Of a stretch of 9,540 bases of DNA, positions 1 through 6,747 are shown in pieces. The stretch is from contig JAIXRD010000297.1 of assembly GCA_027485365.1 (NCBI GenBank), positions 1 to 9,540 of the forward strand. Reading direction: 5' to 3'. Numbering within the stretch: position 1 is the first letter of the stretch; every line of letters starts with the position of its first letter. The position numbers and the translations under genes are program-made. The notes under the pieces were generated by a model. It ran no database searches and was not told where the DNA came from. It saw only the letters and a program-made list of their open reading frames with translations. The stretch is from Cryomorphaceae bacterium. Its GTDB lineage: Bacteria > Bacteroidota > Bacteroidia > Flavobacteriales_D > Crocinitomicaceae.

Positions 1-1346
1 GTCCATTTCGGATAATTTATAATGAAGTCGAATAGCAGACGAACGCCATAGCCTGTCCCTCCTTTCGGACGGTAGTGTTTTGGGGCCTCAAGCCATGTAG
101 GTCCCGCAACATCTAAATGAATATATGGGGCCTTAACAAAGGTTTCAAGGAACTTTCCAGCAGTAATCATTCCCGCATCTGGGCCGCCAATATTCTTTAA
201 ATCTGCGATTTCCGATTTCATTGGCTCTAAATAATCGTCCCAAAAAGGAAACGTAACAACACGCTCATGCGTTTCAAATCCAGAGGTTTGAAGTTGTTCT
301 AGTGCCGAAGGATCAGCGTTGCCCATGGCAATGGATGCGCTGGTACCAATAGCTCTTAAGGCGGCACCCGTAAGTGTTGCAGCGCTTAACACCAGCTCCG
401 GATTAAATTTATCCGCATATGACAGGGCATCAGCAAGAATCATTCGACCTTCTGCGTCGGTGTTTAACACTTCCACGGTAGCGCCATTAAACATTTTAAT
501 TATATCTCCAGGTGCATAAGCCTCTCCCCCCGGTCGGTTGTCAGTTGCCGGAATAAGGCCGATAACTTCAACAGGAACTGACAATTCAGAAAGCATATAA
601 ATCGCACCAGCTACCATTGCTGCACCCGCCATATCGCTTTTCATAGAATCCATGCTACCCGGAGTCGGCTTAAGGCTCAAGCCTCCTGTGTCGTAAACCA
701 CGCCCTTTCCAACCAAAACAATTGGCTTCTTATTCGTTCGTTTCGACGGCTTATAGTGGATTACTGTAAAGGTTGGTGGGGTAACAGACCCTTTATTAAC
801 GGCTAAAAGTCCACCCATCTTCATTGCCTTAATTTTTGTATGATTGAGTATATCAACGGAACAATGTTTCGCTTCACATAAGGCCTTAATCTCCTTGGCA
901 AAATCAACTGCATTTAAATGAGAAACGGGTAGGTTTACCATGTCGCGAACCCAAGAAACGGCTGTGTTTGTTGTCGTTAACTGAGCAATGGCGGATTTTG
1001 ATACCGTTTTCGGCACCTGAATTGTCGTTAGTTTTGGGGTCTTTTTCTTTGATAAGAATCGGTCAAACCGATAATCCGCCAATAGAATTCCTTCAATAAG
1101 GGCAAATAAATCCTCCTTAATATCCATAATCAAGGTGGTGGTTTCGTGTTGAACCAATCGATAGATTTCGGAACCAGTGATTCGTTGTTTTTCTAGTGAT
1201 TCTTTAAACAGCTTCGGGGAAACAAAAATATCCCACTGAACTCCCTTGTTGTAGTCCCAAAGGACATTTTCTTTAAAGCTATCTTCAGTTCCTATGCTAA
1301 TACGAACGCCGTCTTTAGCCGTTGAGGTGTATTTAAGTTCTATCAT
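1..1346 (-). CDS. pepA: Leucyl aminopeptidase, peptidase family M17 (C-terminus beyond window)
   Basis: This is a cytosolic two-metal aminopeptidase that removes N-terminal residues from peptides. I read 448 codons from ATG at 1346 to the window edge without a stop. The C-terminal catalytic domain is clear. VGKGVVYDTGGLSLKP (residues 212-227) supplies K214, D219 and K226. MKSDMAGAA (235-243) supplies D238. The family signature NTDAEGRM (295-302) supplies D297, E299 and R301. These match the metal ligands and catalytic residues of E. coli PepA. The first ~170 residues are the divergent N-terminal domain. The M17 family is usually about 460-500 residues, so probably only the last few dozen codons or fewer are missing. 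The gene lies 15 bases downstream of mutY on the same strand, but a TAnnTTTG element sits directly before its ATG, so it may be transcribed separately. The family call is firm; exact substrate preference is unknown. Confidence 0.95.
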   Translation of the reverse strand, partial: MIELKYTSTAKDGVRISIGTEDSFKENVLWDYNKGVQWDIFVSPKLFKESLEKQRITGSEIYRLVQHETTTLIMDIKEDLFALIEGILLADYRFDRFLSKKKTPKLTTIQVPKTVSKSAIAQLTTTNTAVSWVRDMVNLPVSHLNAVDFAKEIKALCEAKHCSVDILNHTKIKAMKMGGLLAVNKGSVTPPTFTVIHYKPSKRTNKKPIVLVGKGVVYDTGGLSLKPTPGSMDSMKSDMAGAAMVAGAIYMLSELSVPVEVIGLIPATDNRPGGEAYAPGDIIKMFNGATVEVLNTDAEGRMILADALSYADKFNPELVLSAATLTGAALRAIGTSASIAMGNADPSALEQLQTSGFETHERVVTFPFWDDYLEPMKSEIADLKNIGGPDAGMITAGKFLETFVKAPYIHLDVAGPTWLEAPKHYRPKGGTGYGVRLLFDFIINYPKW

Positions 1347-1350
1347 GGTG

Positions 1351-1380
1351 CAAAATTAACATTAAAATAAAGGTGCCAAT
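1351..1380 (-). promoter_or_regulatory. Putative promoter of the aminopeptidase gene, almost abutting its ATG
   Basis: On the minus strand ATTG (1380-1377) is followed by an 18-base spacer and TAATTTTG (1358-1351). The second element is a perfect TAnnTTTG Bacteroidota -7 box; the first differs by one base from the TTTG -33 box. Only CACC separates the -7 box from the ATG, so a start at the usual 5-7 bases downstream would give a leaderless or nearly leaderless mRNA. The -33 half lies in the 3' end of mutY. This is motif evidence only. Confidence 0.5.
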
Positions 1381-2387
1381 TGATTTTCTATATGTGTTAA
1401 TATGCGCGGAACTAAAATTGGTGTTGGAAGATCGTGTATCTCATCTGGGGTTAACCAATTTCCATGCGTGATGGGTGGTTTATTTTCAGATATAAGAACC
1501 GCGTAATTCAAGCGCTGGTGACTCAAAACGTGTAATGAGGGCTCCATCAACACCTTGTTTTCACGTGCTAATTCAGAAAGAAACGCCTCTTCGGAGGGGA
1601 GTTCGTCAAATGGAAACAAATGGAGATTTTCCCAAATAGAACCTTTTTGCTGCTGTACCATCAGGATTTTACCTTGATTTATTATTATTTTAAAAATCAA
1701 AAACCGATTCACTGCCTTTTTTTTCGGCTTCTTAACGGGCCGAAGATGTTGGGAATTGTTTGCTCTTGCTATACAAACCTCCATTACAGGGCACTCGAGA
1801 CAGTCGGGTGATTTTGGTGTACAAATCAAAGATCCCAAATCCATCAAGGCCTGGTTAAAATCACCCGGTCGGTTTTTAGAAAGTATTTCATTCGCAAACT
1901 CCTTAATCACTTTTGCGGTTTGAGCGGATTCTACCGGGCCAGGTAGATCTAAAAGCCTTGAAACAATACGAATAACATTCCCGTCGATTGCCGCTACAGG
2001 CTCGTTAAAGCTTATAGAACTTATTGCCGCCGCCGTGTAGCCTCCTATTCCGGCTAGTTTAATTAGCTCCGTATGATTCGTCGGAAAGACCCCTCCGTGC
2101 ATTTCCATGATTTGCCGAGCGGCCTTGTGCAAGTTTCTTGCTCTAGAATAATAGCCCAGTCCTTTCCAAGCTAGAAGCACATCTTTTTCATCAGCAGCCG
2201 CTAAATCTTCTATGCTTGGAAAAACGGAAATTAATCGATAGAAAAATGGGGCGCCCTGCTCCACACGAGTTTGTTGCAAAACGACTTCGCTAATCCAAAT
2301 AAAATAAGGGTTTTTTGAGGTTCTCCAGGGTAATTCGCGTTTATTTTGGTCGTACCACGACAAGATTGCACGTTGAATATTAGCCAT
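1362..2387 (-). CDS. mutY: A/G-specific adenine DNA glycosylase MutY
   Basis: This base-excision repair enzyme removes adenine mispaired with 8-oxoguanine or guanine, preventing G:C to T:A changes. Its 341 residues have the full MutY layout. SEVVLQQTRV (33-42) carries catalytic E34. The helix-hairpin-helix LAGIGGYTA is at 111-119. AAIDGNVIRIVSR (132-144) carries catalytic D135. The [4Fe-4S] cluster loop has C189, C196, C199 and C205 with the expected 6-2-5 spacing. After a lysine-rich linker (219-225) comes a NUDIX-like 8-oxoG recognition domain (~228-335). There LSH at 288-290 occupies the place of the FSH motif that probes 8-oxoG. Length and order are normal. The gene is divergent from the HU gene across 112 bases and is followed by the aminopeptidase. 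I saw no TAnnTTTG box ahead of it, so its promoter is undefined. Confidence 0.97.
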   Translation of the reverse strand: MANIQRAILSWYDQNKRELPWRTSKNPYFIWISEVVLQQTRVEQGAPFFYRLISVFPSIEDLAAADEKDVLLAWKGLGYYSRARNLHKAARQIMEMHGGVFPTNHTELIKLAGIGGYTAAAISSISFNEPVAAIDGNVIRIVSRLLDLPGPVESAQTAKVIKEFANEILSKNRPGDFNQALMDLGSLICTPKSPDCLECPVMEVCIARANNSQHLRPVKKPKKKAVNRFLIFKIIINQGKILMVQQQKGSIWENLHLFPFDELPSEEAFLSELARENKVLMEPSLHVLSHQRLNYAVLISENKPPITHGNWLTPDEIHDLPTPILVPRILTHIENQLAPLF

Positions 2388-2445
2388 TTACGTTTTTTTT
2401 GATATATTTTTTAGTAAAAACCAACGATTTAGTGGATTTCTGCGC

Positions 2446-2453
2446 TATTTTTG
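2446..2453 (+). promoter_or_regulatory. Putative -7 element of the HU gene promoter
   Basis: TATTTTTG matches the Bacteroidota -7 consensus TAnnTTTG exactly and sits in the 112-base divergent mutY/HU spacer. It would place the transcript start near 2459 and leave a leader of about 40 bases before ATG 2500. No good TTTG -33 box is found 18-21 bases upstream, so the call rests on one element and on position. The A-rich bases just before the ATG (CAATCAAAA) fit initiation without a Shine-Dalgarno sequence. Confidence 0.45.
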
Positions 2454-2499
2454 TTCCGCGAAATTACAAATTGTCACACTTTATTAACAACAATCAAAA

Positions 2500-2790
2500 A
2501 TGACTAAAGCAGATCTTATTGCGAAAATTTCAGAGGAAACCGGATTGGAGCGCAACGAGGTGTCGCGTGCCGTTGAATCTATGATGGAGTTCATTAAATC
2601 GTCGCTAACAAATGGTCAAAACGTTTATTTGCGAGGGTTTGGGAGCTTTGTGGTACGGGAACGAAAGCAAAAAACAGGTCGTAACATCTCCAAAAACACT
2701 ACGATTATAATTCCTGCTCACAACATTCCGTCATTCAAACCAGCAAAAGTATTTGTAGAGCAAGTAAAAAACAAAGTAAAGGTTAAATAG
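2500..2790 (+). CDS. HU/IHF-family nucleoid-associated DNA-binding protein
   Basis: This small histone-like protein forms dimers that bend and compact DNA. At 96 residues it spans the whole family domain. Two N-terminal helices (about 3-37, TKADLIAKIS onward) form the dimer body. YLRGFGSFVVRERK (43-56) is the core signature around GFGSF. The beta-arm (~54-75) contains GRNISKN (60-66) and IIIPAHNIP (69-77). FKPAKVFVEQV (79-89) is the C-terminal helix start, and the tail is lysine-rich. Aligned without gaps to Bacillus-type HU, the arm-tip proline at position 63 is isoleucine here; I recall the same arm in other Bacteroidota HU/IHF proteins. The gene heads the plus-strand block, divergent from mutY, and is followed by a hairpin terminator/promoter region and the small basic gene. 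I leave the symbol blank because HU and IHF subunits cannot be told apart from this sequence alone. Confidence 0.96.
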   Translation: MTKADLIAKISEETGLERNEVSRAVESMMEFIKSSLTNGQNVYLRGFGSFVVRERKQKTGRNISKNTTIIIPAHNIPSFKPAKVFVEQVKNKVKVK

Positions 2791-2796
2791 CCTTTT

Positions 2797-2828
2797 TTTG
2801 CAAATAATTTTTATTTGGTTTACCTTTG
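2797..2828 (+). promoter_or_regulatory. Near-perfect Bacteroidota promoter for the small basic gene and rng
   Basis: TTTG (2797-2800), a 20-base spacer and TACCTTTG (2821-2828) match both halves of the primary sigma factor promoter described in Bacteroidota (TTTG, about 19 bases, TAnnTTTG). It begins only 7 bases after the HU stop codon. The predicted start, about 2834, falls inside the 5' arm of the hairpin at 2830-2847. It would drive the 30-codon gene at 2891 and probably rng and recX beyond it. Confidence 0.7.
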
Positions 2829-2829
2829 C

Positions 2830-2856
2830 ACTCCCTTTATTGGGAGTTTTTGTTTT
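2830..2856 (+). terminator. Hairpin with U-tract, probable intrinsic terminator of the HU gene
   Basis: ACTCCC (2830-2835), loop TTTATT and GGGAGT (2842-2847) form a six-base-pair stem followed by TTTTGTTTT. This is the pattern of a rho-independent terminator about 40 bases past the HU stop. It lies immediately after the -7 box of the next promoter. It could therefore also act as a 5'-end hairpin on the downstream transcript, or as an early attenuator. The short stem makes efficiency uncertain. Confidence 0.55.
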
Positions 2857-2890
2857 ACATAGATTCTACAACACTTAAATATATTGAACC

Positions 2891-2983
2891 ATGCCAAGCG
2901 GTAAAAAAAGAAAAAGACATAAGATGGCTACGCACAAGCGTAAAAAACGATTGAGAAAAAATCGTCACAAGAAGAAAAAATAA
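2891..2983 (+). CDS. 30-residue very basic bS22/mS38-like (AURKAIP1/COX24 family) small protein
   Basis: ATG at 2891 opens 30 codons ending in TAA at 2981-2983. The product starts MPSGKKRKRHKMATHKRKK and is almost all Lys, Arg and His, with no acidic residue. The pattern KM-x2-HK-x2-K-x-L-x-K-x2-R (from K11) resembles the C-terminal segment of mitochondrial ribosomal protein mS38 (AURKAIP1/COX24) and mycobacterial bS22. Both of those contact small-subunit rRNA near the decoding region. I recall nearly identical short proteins annotated across Bacteroidota, commonly beside HU and RNase G genes. By inference it is a small ribosomal or rRNA-binding protein. It has a strong promoter 63 bases upstream and lies 50 bases before rng. 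It is short enough to be missed by length cut-offs. Direct ribosome association in this phylum is not shown by the sequence. Confidence 0.85.
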   Translation: MPSGKKRKRHKMATHKRKKRLRKNRHKKKK

Positions 2984-3033
2984 TTTCTTTAGTTAGTCTT
3001 ATTTGGCTGATCTAACAGTCAAAAAATACTCCC

Positions 3034-4587
3034 TTGAGTTTAGAACTTATTGTAGATGTTCGGCCGAATGGTGTTTGGTTGGCATTGTTGCGTGAAGGGA
3101 AGCTGATTGAGCTTCATGAAGAACGGGGAAATTCAGATTTCGCTGTTGGTGATATTTATTTGGGCAAAATTCGCCGATTATCCCCCAGCCTTAACGCGGC
3201 TTTTGTAGACGTGGGCTATGACCGTGATGCCTTTTTGCATTATTTAGATCTTGGCTCAAATTTTAATTCATTAAATAAATACACAAAAGAAGTAATGCGC
3301 GGAAAACAAAGTGTTCCGTCGCTACAATATTTCAAGCCTGAAGCCGAGCTTCAGAAAGATGGTAAAATTGATGGGTTACTTTCATCCAGTCAGTTTGTGT
3401 TGGTTCAAGTAGCAAAAGAACCGATTTCATCTAAAGGTCCTCGTCTTTCCTCAGAAATAACATTAGCTGGTAGATATATCGTATTAGCGCCGTTTTCATC
3501 TAAGATTTCAGTTTCGCAAAAAATACGCTCAAACGAAGAGAAAAAGCGTTTAAAAGAAGTCATGGAAGGGTTGTTGCCTAAAAATTTTGGTGCAATTATT
3601 CGTACGGTTGCTGAAAACAAAACGGCAGAAGACATCCAACAAGATTTGGCACAATTGCTTGAAAAGTGGGATTCGATATATAAAAACCTGAAAGGTAGTA
3701 ATTCTCCAAAACGGATTCTTGGTGAAATAAATACCACCTCATCTATTTTACGTGATTTATTAAATGCTGATTTTAGTAATGTTCATGTGAATTCTTCTGA
3801 GTTGTATGAAGAAATCTCTACCTATGTTCAACAAATTGCACCGGGGAAGAATAGCATTGTAAAACTATATGATGGGCGAATTCCTATTTTCGAACGGTAC
3901 GGAATTAATAAGCAAATCAAGGTTCTATTTGGGAAAAAAGTCCCTATGCCCAGCGGGGGTTATCTAATCATTGAGCACACGGAAGCAATGCATGTTATCG
4001 ATGTGAATAGTGGAAACCGTAAGGGATCAGACGGTCAAGAGTCAAATGCCTTGGCTACCAATGTTGAAGCCGCAGAAGAAATTGCTCGCATTCTCCAGTT
4101 GAGAGATATGGGAGGAATCATCTGTATTGACTTTATCGACATGCACGACCGAGAAAATAATCGGATTTTATACGATAAAATCAAGTTGTTCATGAAGAAT
4201 GACCGTGCAAAGCACAACATCATTCCTCCTTCTAAATTTGGCGTTGTTGAGATTACAAGACAACGAGTTCGTGAAGTAACCGAAATTGAAACCAATGAGT
4301 CTTGTCCGACATGTAACGGGACTGGAGAAATCCAAGCGAGTATTCTCTATGCAGAAGAAATCGAAAACAACCTCGGCTATATGATTCAAGACCGCGGGAT
4401 TAAAGGCGTATCGTTGCAAGTGCATCCATACCTTGAAGGGTATTTTAAAAAGGGTGGTTTATTTAGGTCCATGCAATGGAAGTGGTATTTTAAGTTTAAA
4501 ACCTGGATTCCAATCACTCCGAATACAGCGTTTCACATCTTGGAATACAAGTTTGTAGACAAGCAACAAGAAATTATTGAGCAGTAA
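3034..4587 (+). CDS. rng: Ribonuclease G (Rne/Rng family endoribonuclease), TTG start
   Basis: This is a metal-dependent endoribonuclease that cuts single-stranded AU-rich RNA in rRNA maturation and mRNA decay. At 517 residues it is the short G form without the long degradosome scaffold of E. coli RNase E. An N-terminal S1 RNA-binding domain (~36-130) holds a phylum-typical insertion at ~75-115. The 5'-sensor/RNase H-like region follows. Catalytic aspartates are D323 in HVIDVNSG and D366 in IDFIDM, 43 residues apart as in E. coli RNase E (D303/D346). The zinc-link cysteines are C424 and C427 in CPTC. The C-terminal ~90 residues are a small domain. The start is TTG: the frame has a TAA at 3013 and no ATG or GTG between it and 3034, and the protein aligns from its first residues. 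The stop overlaps recX by one base. Confidence 0.97.
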   Translation: MSLELIVDVRPNGVWLALLREGKLIELHEERGNSDFAVGDIYLGKIRRLSPSLNAAFVDVGYDRDAFLHYLDLGSNFNSLNKYTKEVMRGKQSVPSLQYFKPEAELQKDGKIDGLLSSSQFVLVQVAKEPISSKGPRLSSEITLAGRYIVLAPFSSKISVSQKIRSNEEKKRLKEVMEGLLPKNFGAIIRTVAENKTAEDIQQDLAQLLEKWDSIYKNLKGSNSPKRILGEINTTSSILRDLLNADFSNVHVNSSELYEEISTYVQQIAPGKNSIVKLYDGRIPIFERYGINKQIKVLFGKKVPMPSGGYLIIEHTEAMHVIDVNSGNRKGSDGQESNALATNVEAAEEIARILQLRDMGGIICIDFIDMHDRENNRILYDKIKLFMKNDRAKHNIIPPSKFGVVEITRQRVREVTEIETNESCPTCNGTGEIQASILYAEEIENNLGYMIQDRGIKGVSLQVHPYLEGYFKKGGLFRSMQWKWYFKFKTWIPITPNTAFHILEYKFVDKQQEIIEQ

Positions 4588-5042
4588 TGGCACTCGATGG
4601 GGAAACACATCGATTAATTATTGAAATGGAGCGTTTTTGCGCATATCAAGAACGAAGTCCGTTTGAAATAAAACTTAAATTAAGGAGAAAGGGAGCGACA
4701 GAAATACAGGTTGAAACCATAATCCAACACCTTGTTGCAAAAAACTTTCTTAATGAATCCCGATTTGTAGATGCTTATGTTCAAGGAAAAAGCAGCATTA
4801 AACGTTGGGGCGCTCAACGCATTAAATCCGGTTTAATAGCCCACCACATTTCCGAATCCATCATTGATCAAGCACTCTCTACCTTATCTAAATCAGATCA
4901 TGCAGCACACCTGTTGATTTGGCTTCAGAAAAAACAAAATAGCTTAAAAGACGAGGCTGAAGGACCAAAGAAAAAAGCTAAGATTGTTCGCTTTTTGCTA
5001 TCAAAAGGGTTTTCGCTAGAAGAAATACTCAAGGCTATTTAG
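4587..5042 (+). CDS. recX: Regulatory protein RecX
   Basis: RecX proteins bind RecA and modulate (usually inhibit) its filament and recombinase activity. The 151-residue product is all-helical, with three repeats of the family at about 10-50, 51-100 and 104-151. Diagnostic stretches are CAYQERSPFEIKLKLRRKG (18-36), NFLNESRFVDAYVQGK (53-68) and the WGAQRIKSGL segment (74-83) near the second repeat. Length is usual for the phylum. Its ATG shares one base with the rng stop (TAATG), so translation is probably coupled to rng, and no promoter is seen between them. recA is not in this window. The stop (TAG, 5040-5042) interlocks with the convergent lysS stop, leaving no room for a terminator between the two genes. 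Confidence 0.92.
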   Translation: MALDGETHRLIIEMERFCAYQERSPFEIKLKLRRKGATEIQVETIIQHLVAKNFLNESRFVDAYVQGKSSIKRWGAQRIKSGLIAHHISESIIDQALSTLSKSDHAAHLLIWLQKKQNSLKDEAEGPKKKAKIVRFLLSKGFSLEEILKAI

Positions 5043-6727
5043 CACTTTTTAATATAGAGTACGTCTTCCTCCTTAAATACCTTTAAGAGTTGATTCTTTG
5101 TCAGGGTTTTAAGGCTTACATCCCATTGTTTATTGCTGCAATCAATCGTTGCGCGGAGAGCTGCTAAGGGCGCGGGCTCGTCTGAACATGCATTCAAAAT
5201 CTGATGGTCTAACTCCGTCAATGATACATTCTTCTCTGGACGCATTTGAGGGAAAAACAACACTTCTTGAATCGATTGATTATCGGTTAATAACATCACT
5301 AAACGGTCCATTCCTATTCCTATTCCTGAAGTTGGTGGCATCCCATATTCTAAGGCTCGTAGAAAATCTTGATCAATAAACATCGCTTCATCATCCCCTC
5401 GTTCAGAAAGCGCTAATTGTGCCTCGAATCGCGCTCGTTGATCAATTGGGTCATTGAGCTCAGAATAGGCATTTGCCACCTCTTTTCCATTGATCATTAA
5501 TTCAAAACGCTCGGTTAACTCGGGGTTCGTACGGTGACGTTTACACAAAGGAGACATTTCAATGGGATATTCCGTAATAAAGGTCGGATTAATGTATTTT
5601 GGCTCACATTTCTCTCCAAAAATCTCGTCAATTAATTTTCCACTTCCCATTTCTGGCGCAGTTTCAATATTCAATTGTGCACAAATATCACGTAGCTGAT
5701 CTTCCGTTTTATCTGCGATATCAAAGCCCGTGTTTTCAAGAATTGCGTCGCGCATGCTTATTCGTTTGAATGGGGCTTTAAGTGAAATCTGTTGGTCTCC
5801 CATTTGAATTTCTGTGGTTCCACAAACGGCTAATGCAATTTCTTCAATGAGCGATTCGGTAAAGTTCATCATCCACTCATAGTCCTTGTATGCCACATAC
5901 AATTCCATGACGGTAAATTCTGGGTTATGGGTTCGATCCATGCCTTCATTGCGGAAGTCTTTTGCGAATTCAAACACCCCATCAAATCCACCGACAATTA
6001 ATCGTTTCAAATACAGTTCATTTGCAATACGCAAATACAGTGGCATGTCTAAGGCGTTGTGATGCGTAATAAAGGGTCTTGCGGTTGCTCCGCCGGGAAT
6101 TGGCTGTAAAATCGGGGTTTCTACCTCTAAGAAGCCAAAGCGGTCAAATGCCTTTCGCATTACTGAAAATACCTGAGATCGCTTGATAAAGGTGTCTTTC
6201 ACACTTGGATTAACTACTAAATCGACATAACGTTGTCGGTATCTCAATTCAGCGTCCGTAAATCCGTCGTGCGTATTTCCATCTGCATCAACTTTCGGCA
6301 GTGGAAGCGGTTTTAACGACTTGCTTAATACGGTTATCGAATTGACATTGATAGAAATTTCTCCCACTTGGGTTTTGAATACTGTTCCCTCTATCCCGAT
6401 AAAATCTCCTAAATCAAGTAGTTTTTTGAACACTTCGTTATAAAAGGTTTTATCCTCGCCGGGACAAAGTTCATCGCGATTAATATACAACTGAATACGT
6501 CCTGAACTATCCTGCAATTCTGCGAAAGAAGCCTTACCCATGATGCGTTGACTCATCATACGTCCCGCCATTTTTACCGGATTATTTTCTACATACGCGT
6601 TCTTTACCGATTCCGCCAAATGCGATACTGGAAATGTTGCTGCGGGATACGGTTCAATTCCAAGTTCTCTTAATTTAGCTAAAGAGGATCGACGTTGTAA
6701 TTCTTGTTCAGATAATTCTTGACTCAT
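5039..6727 (-). CDS. lysS: Lysine--tRNA ligase, class II (LysRS), with C-terminal extension
   Basis: This enzyme charges tRNA(Lys) with lysine using ATP. Its 562 residues hold an N-terminal anticodon-binding OB fold (~52-135). The class II catalytic core follows, with motif 1 around FGFLEVETPIL (197-207), motif 2 FRNEGMDRTHNPEFTVMELY (258-277) and motif 3 GIGIGMDRLVML (468-479). The usual bacterial enzyme ends soon after FFPQMRPE (491-498). Here about 64 more residues follow, including SNKQWDVSLKTLTKNQLLKV (531-550) and a beta-like YIKK end, which looks like a small winged-helix-type domain. I recall similar tails in other Bacteroidota LysRS; their role is unknown to me. The gene is 44 bases downstream of mgtE but has its own TATCTTTG promoter, and it converges on recX with interlocking stops. 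Confidence 0.97.
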   Translation of the reverse strand: MSQELSEQELQRRSSLAKLRELGIEPYPAATFPVSHLAESVKNAYVENNPVKMAGRMMSQRIMGKASFAELQDSSGRIQLYINRDELCPGEDKTFYNEVFKKLLDLGDFIGIEGTVFKTQVGEISINVNSITVLSKSLKPLPLPKVDADGNTHDGFTDAELRYRQRYVDLVVNPSVKDTFIKRSQVFSVMRKAFDRFGFLEVETPILQPIPGGATARPFITHHNALDMPLYLRIANELYLKRLIVGGFDGVFEFAKDFRNEGMDRTHNPEFTVMELYVAYKDYEWMMNFTESLIEEIALAVCGTTEIQMGDQQISLKAPFKRISMRDAILENTGFDIADKTEDQLRDICAQLNIETAPEMGSGKLIDEIFGEKCEPKYINPTFITEYPIEMSPLCKRHRTNPELTERFELMINGKEVANAYSELNDPIDQRARFEAQLALSERGDDEAMFIDQDFLRALEYGMPPTSGIGIGMDRLVMLLTDNQSIQEVLFFPQMRPEKNVSLTELDHQILNACSDEPAPLAALRATIDCSNKQWDVSLKTLTKNQLLKVFKEEDVLYIKKC

Positions 6728-6747
6728 TCAATATTGGTTTATCGGTG

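Noticed and set aside
319..519. Plus-strand open frame opposite the aminopeptidase
   Set aside because: It lies antisense to the conserved catalytic domain, resembles no family I know and has no promoter. The same applies to the other frames opposite or within mutY, rng, lysS, mgtE and ileS.
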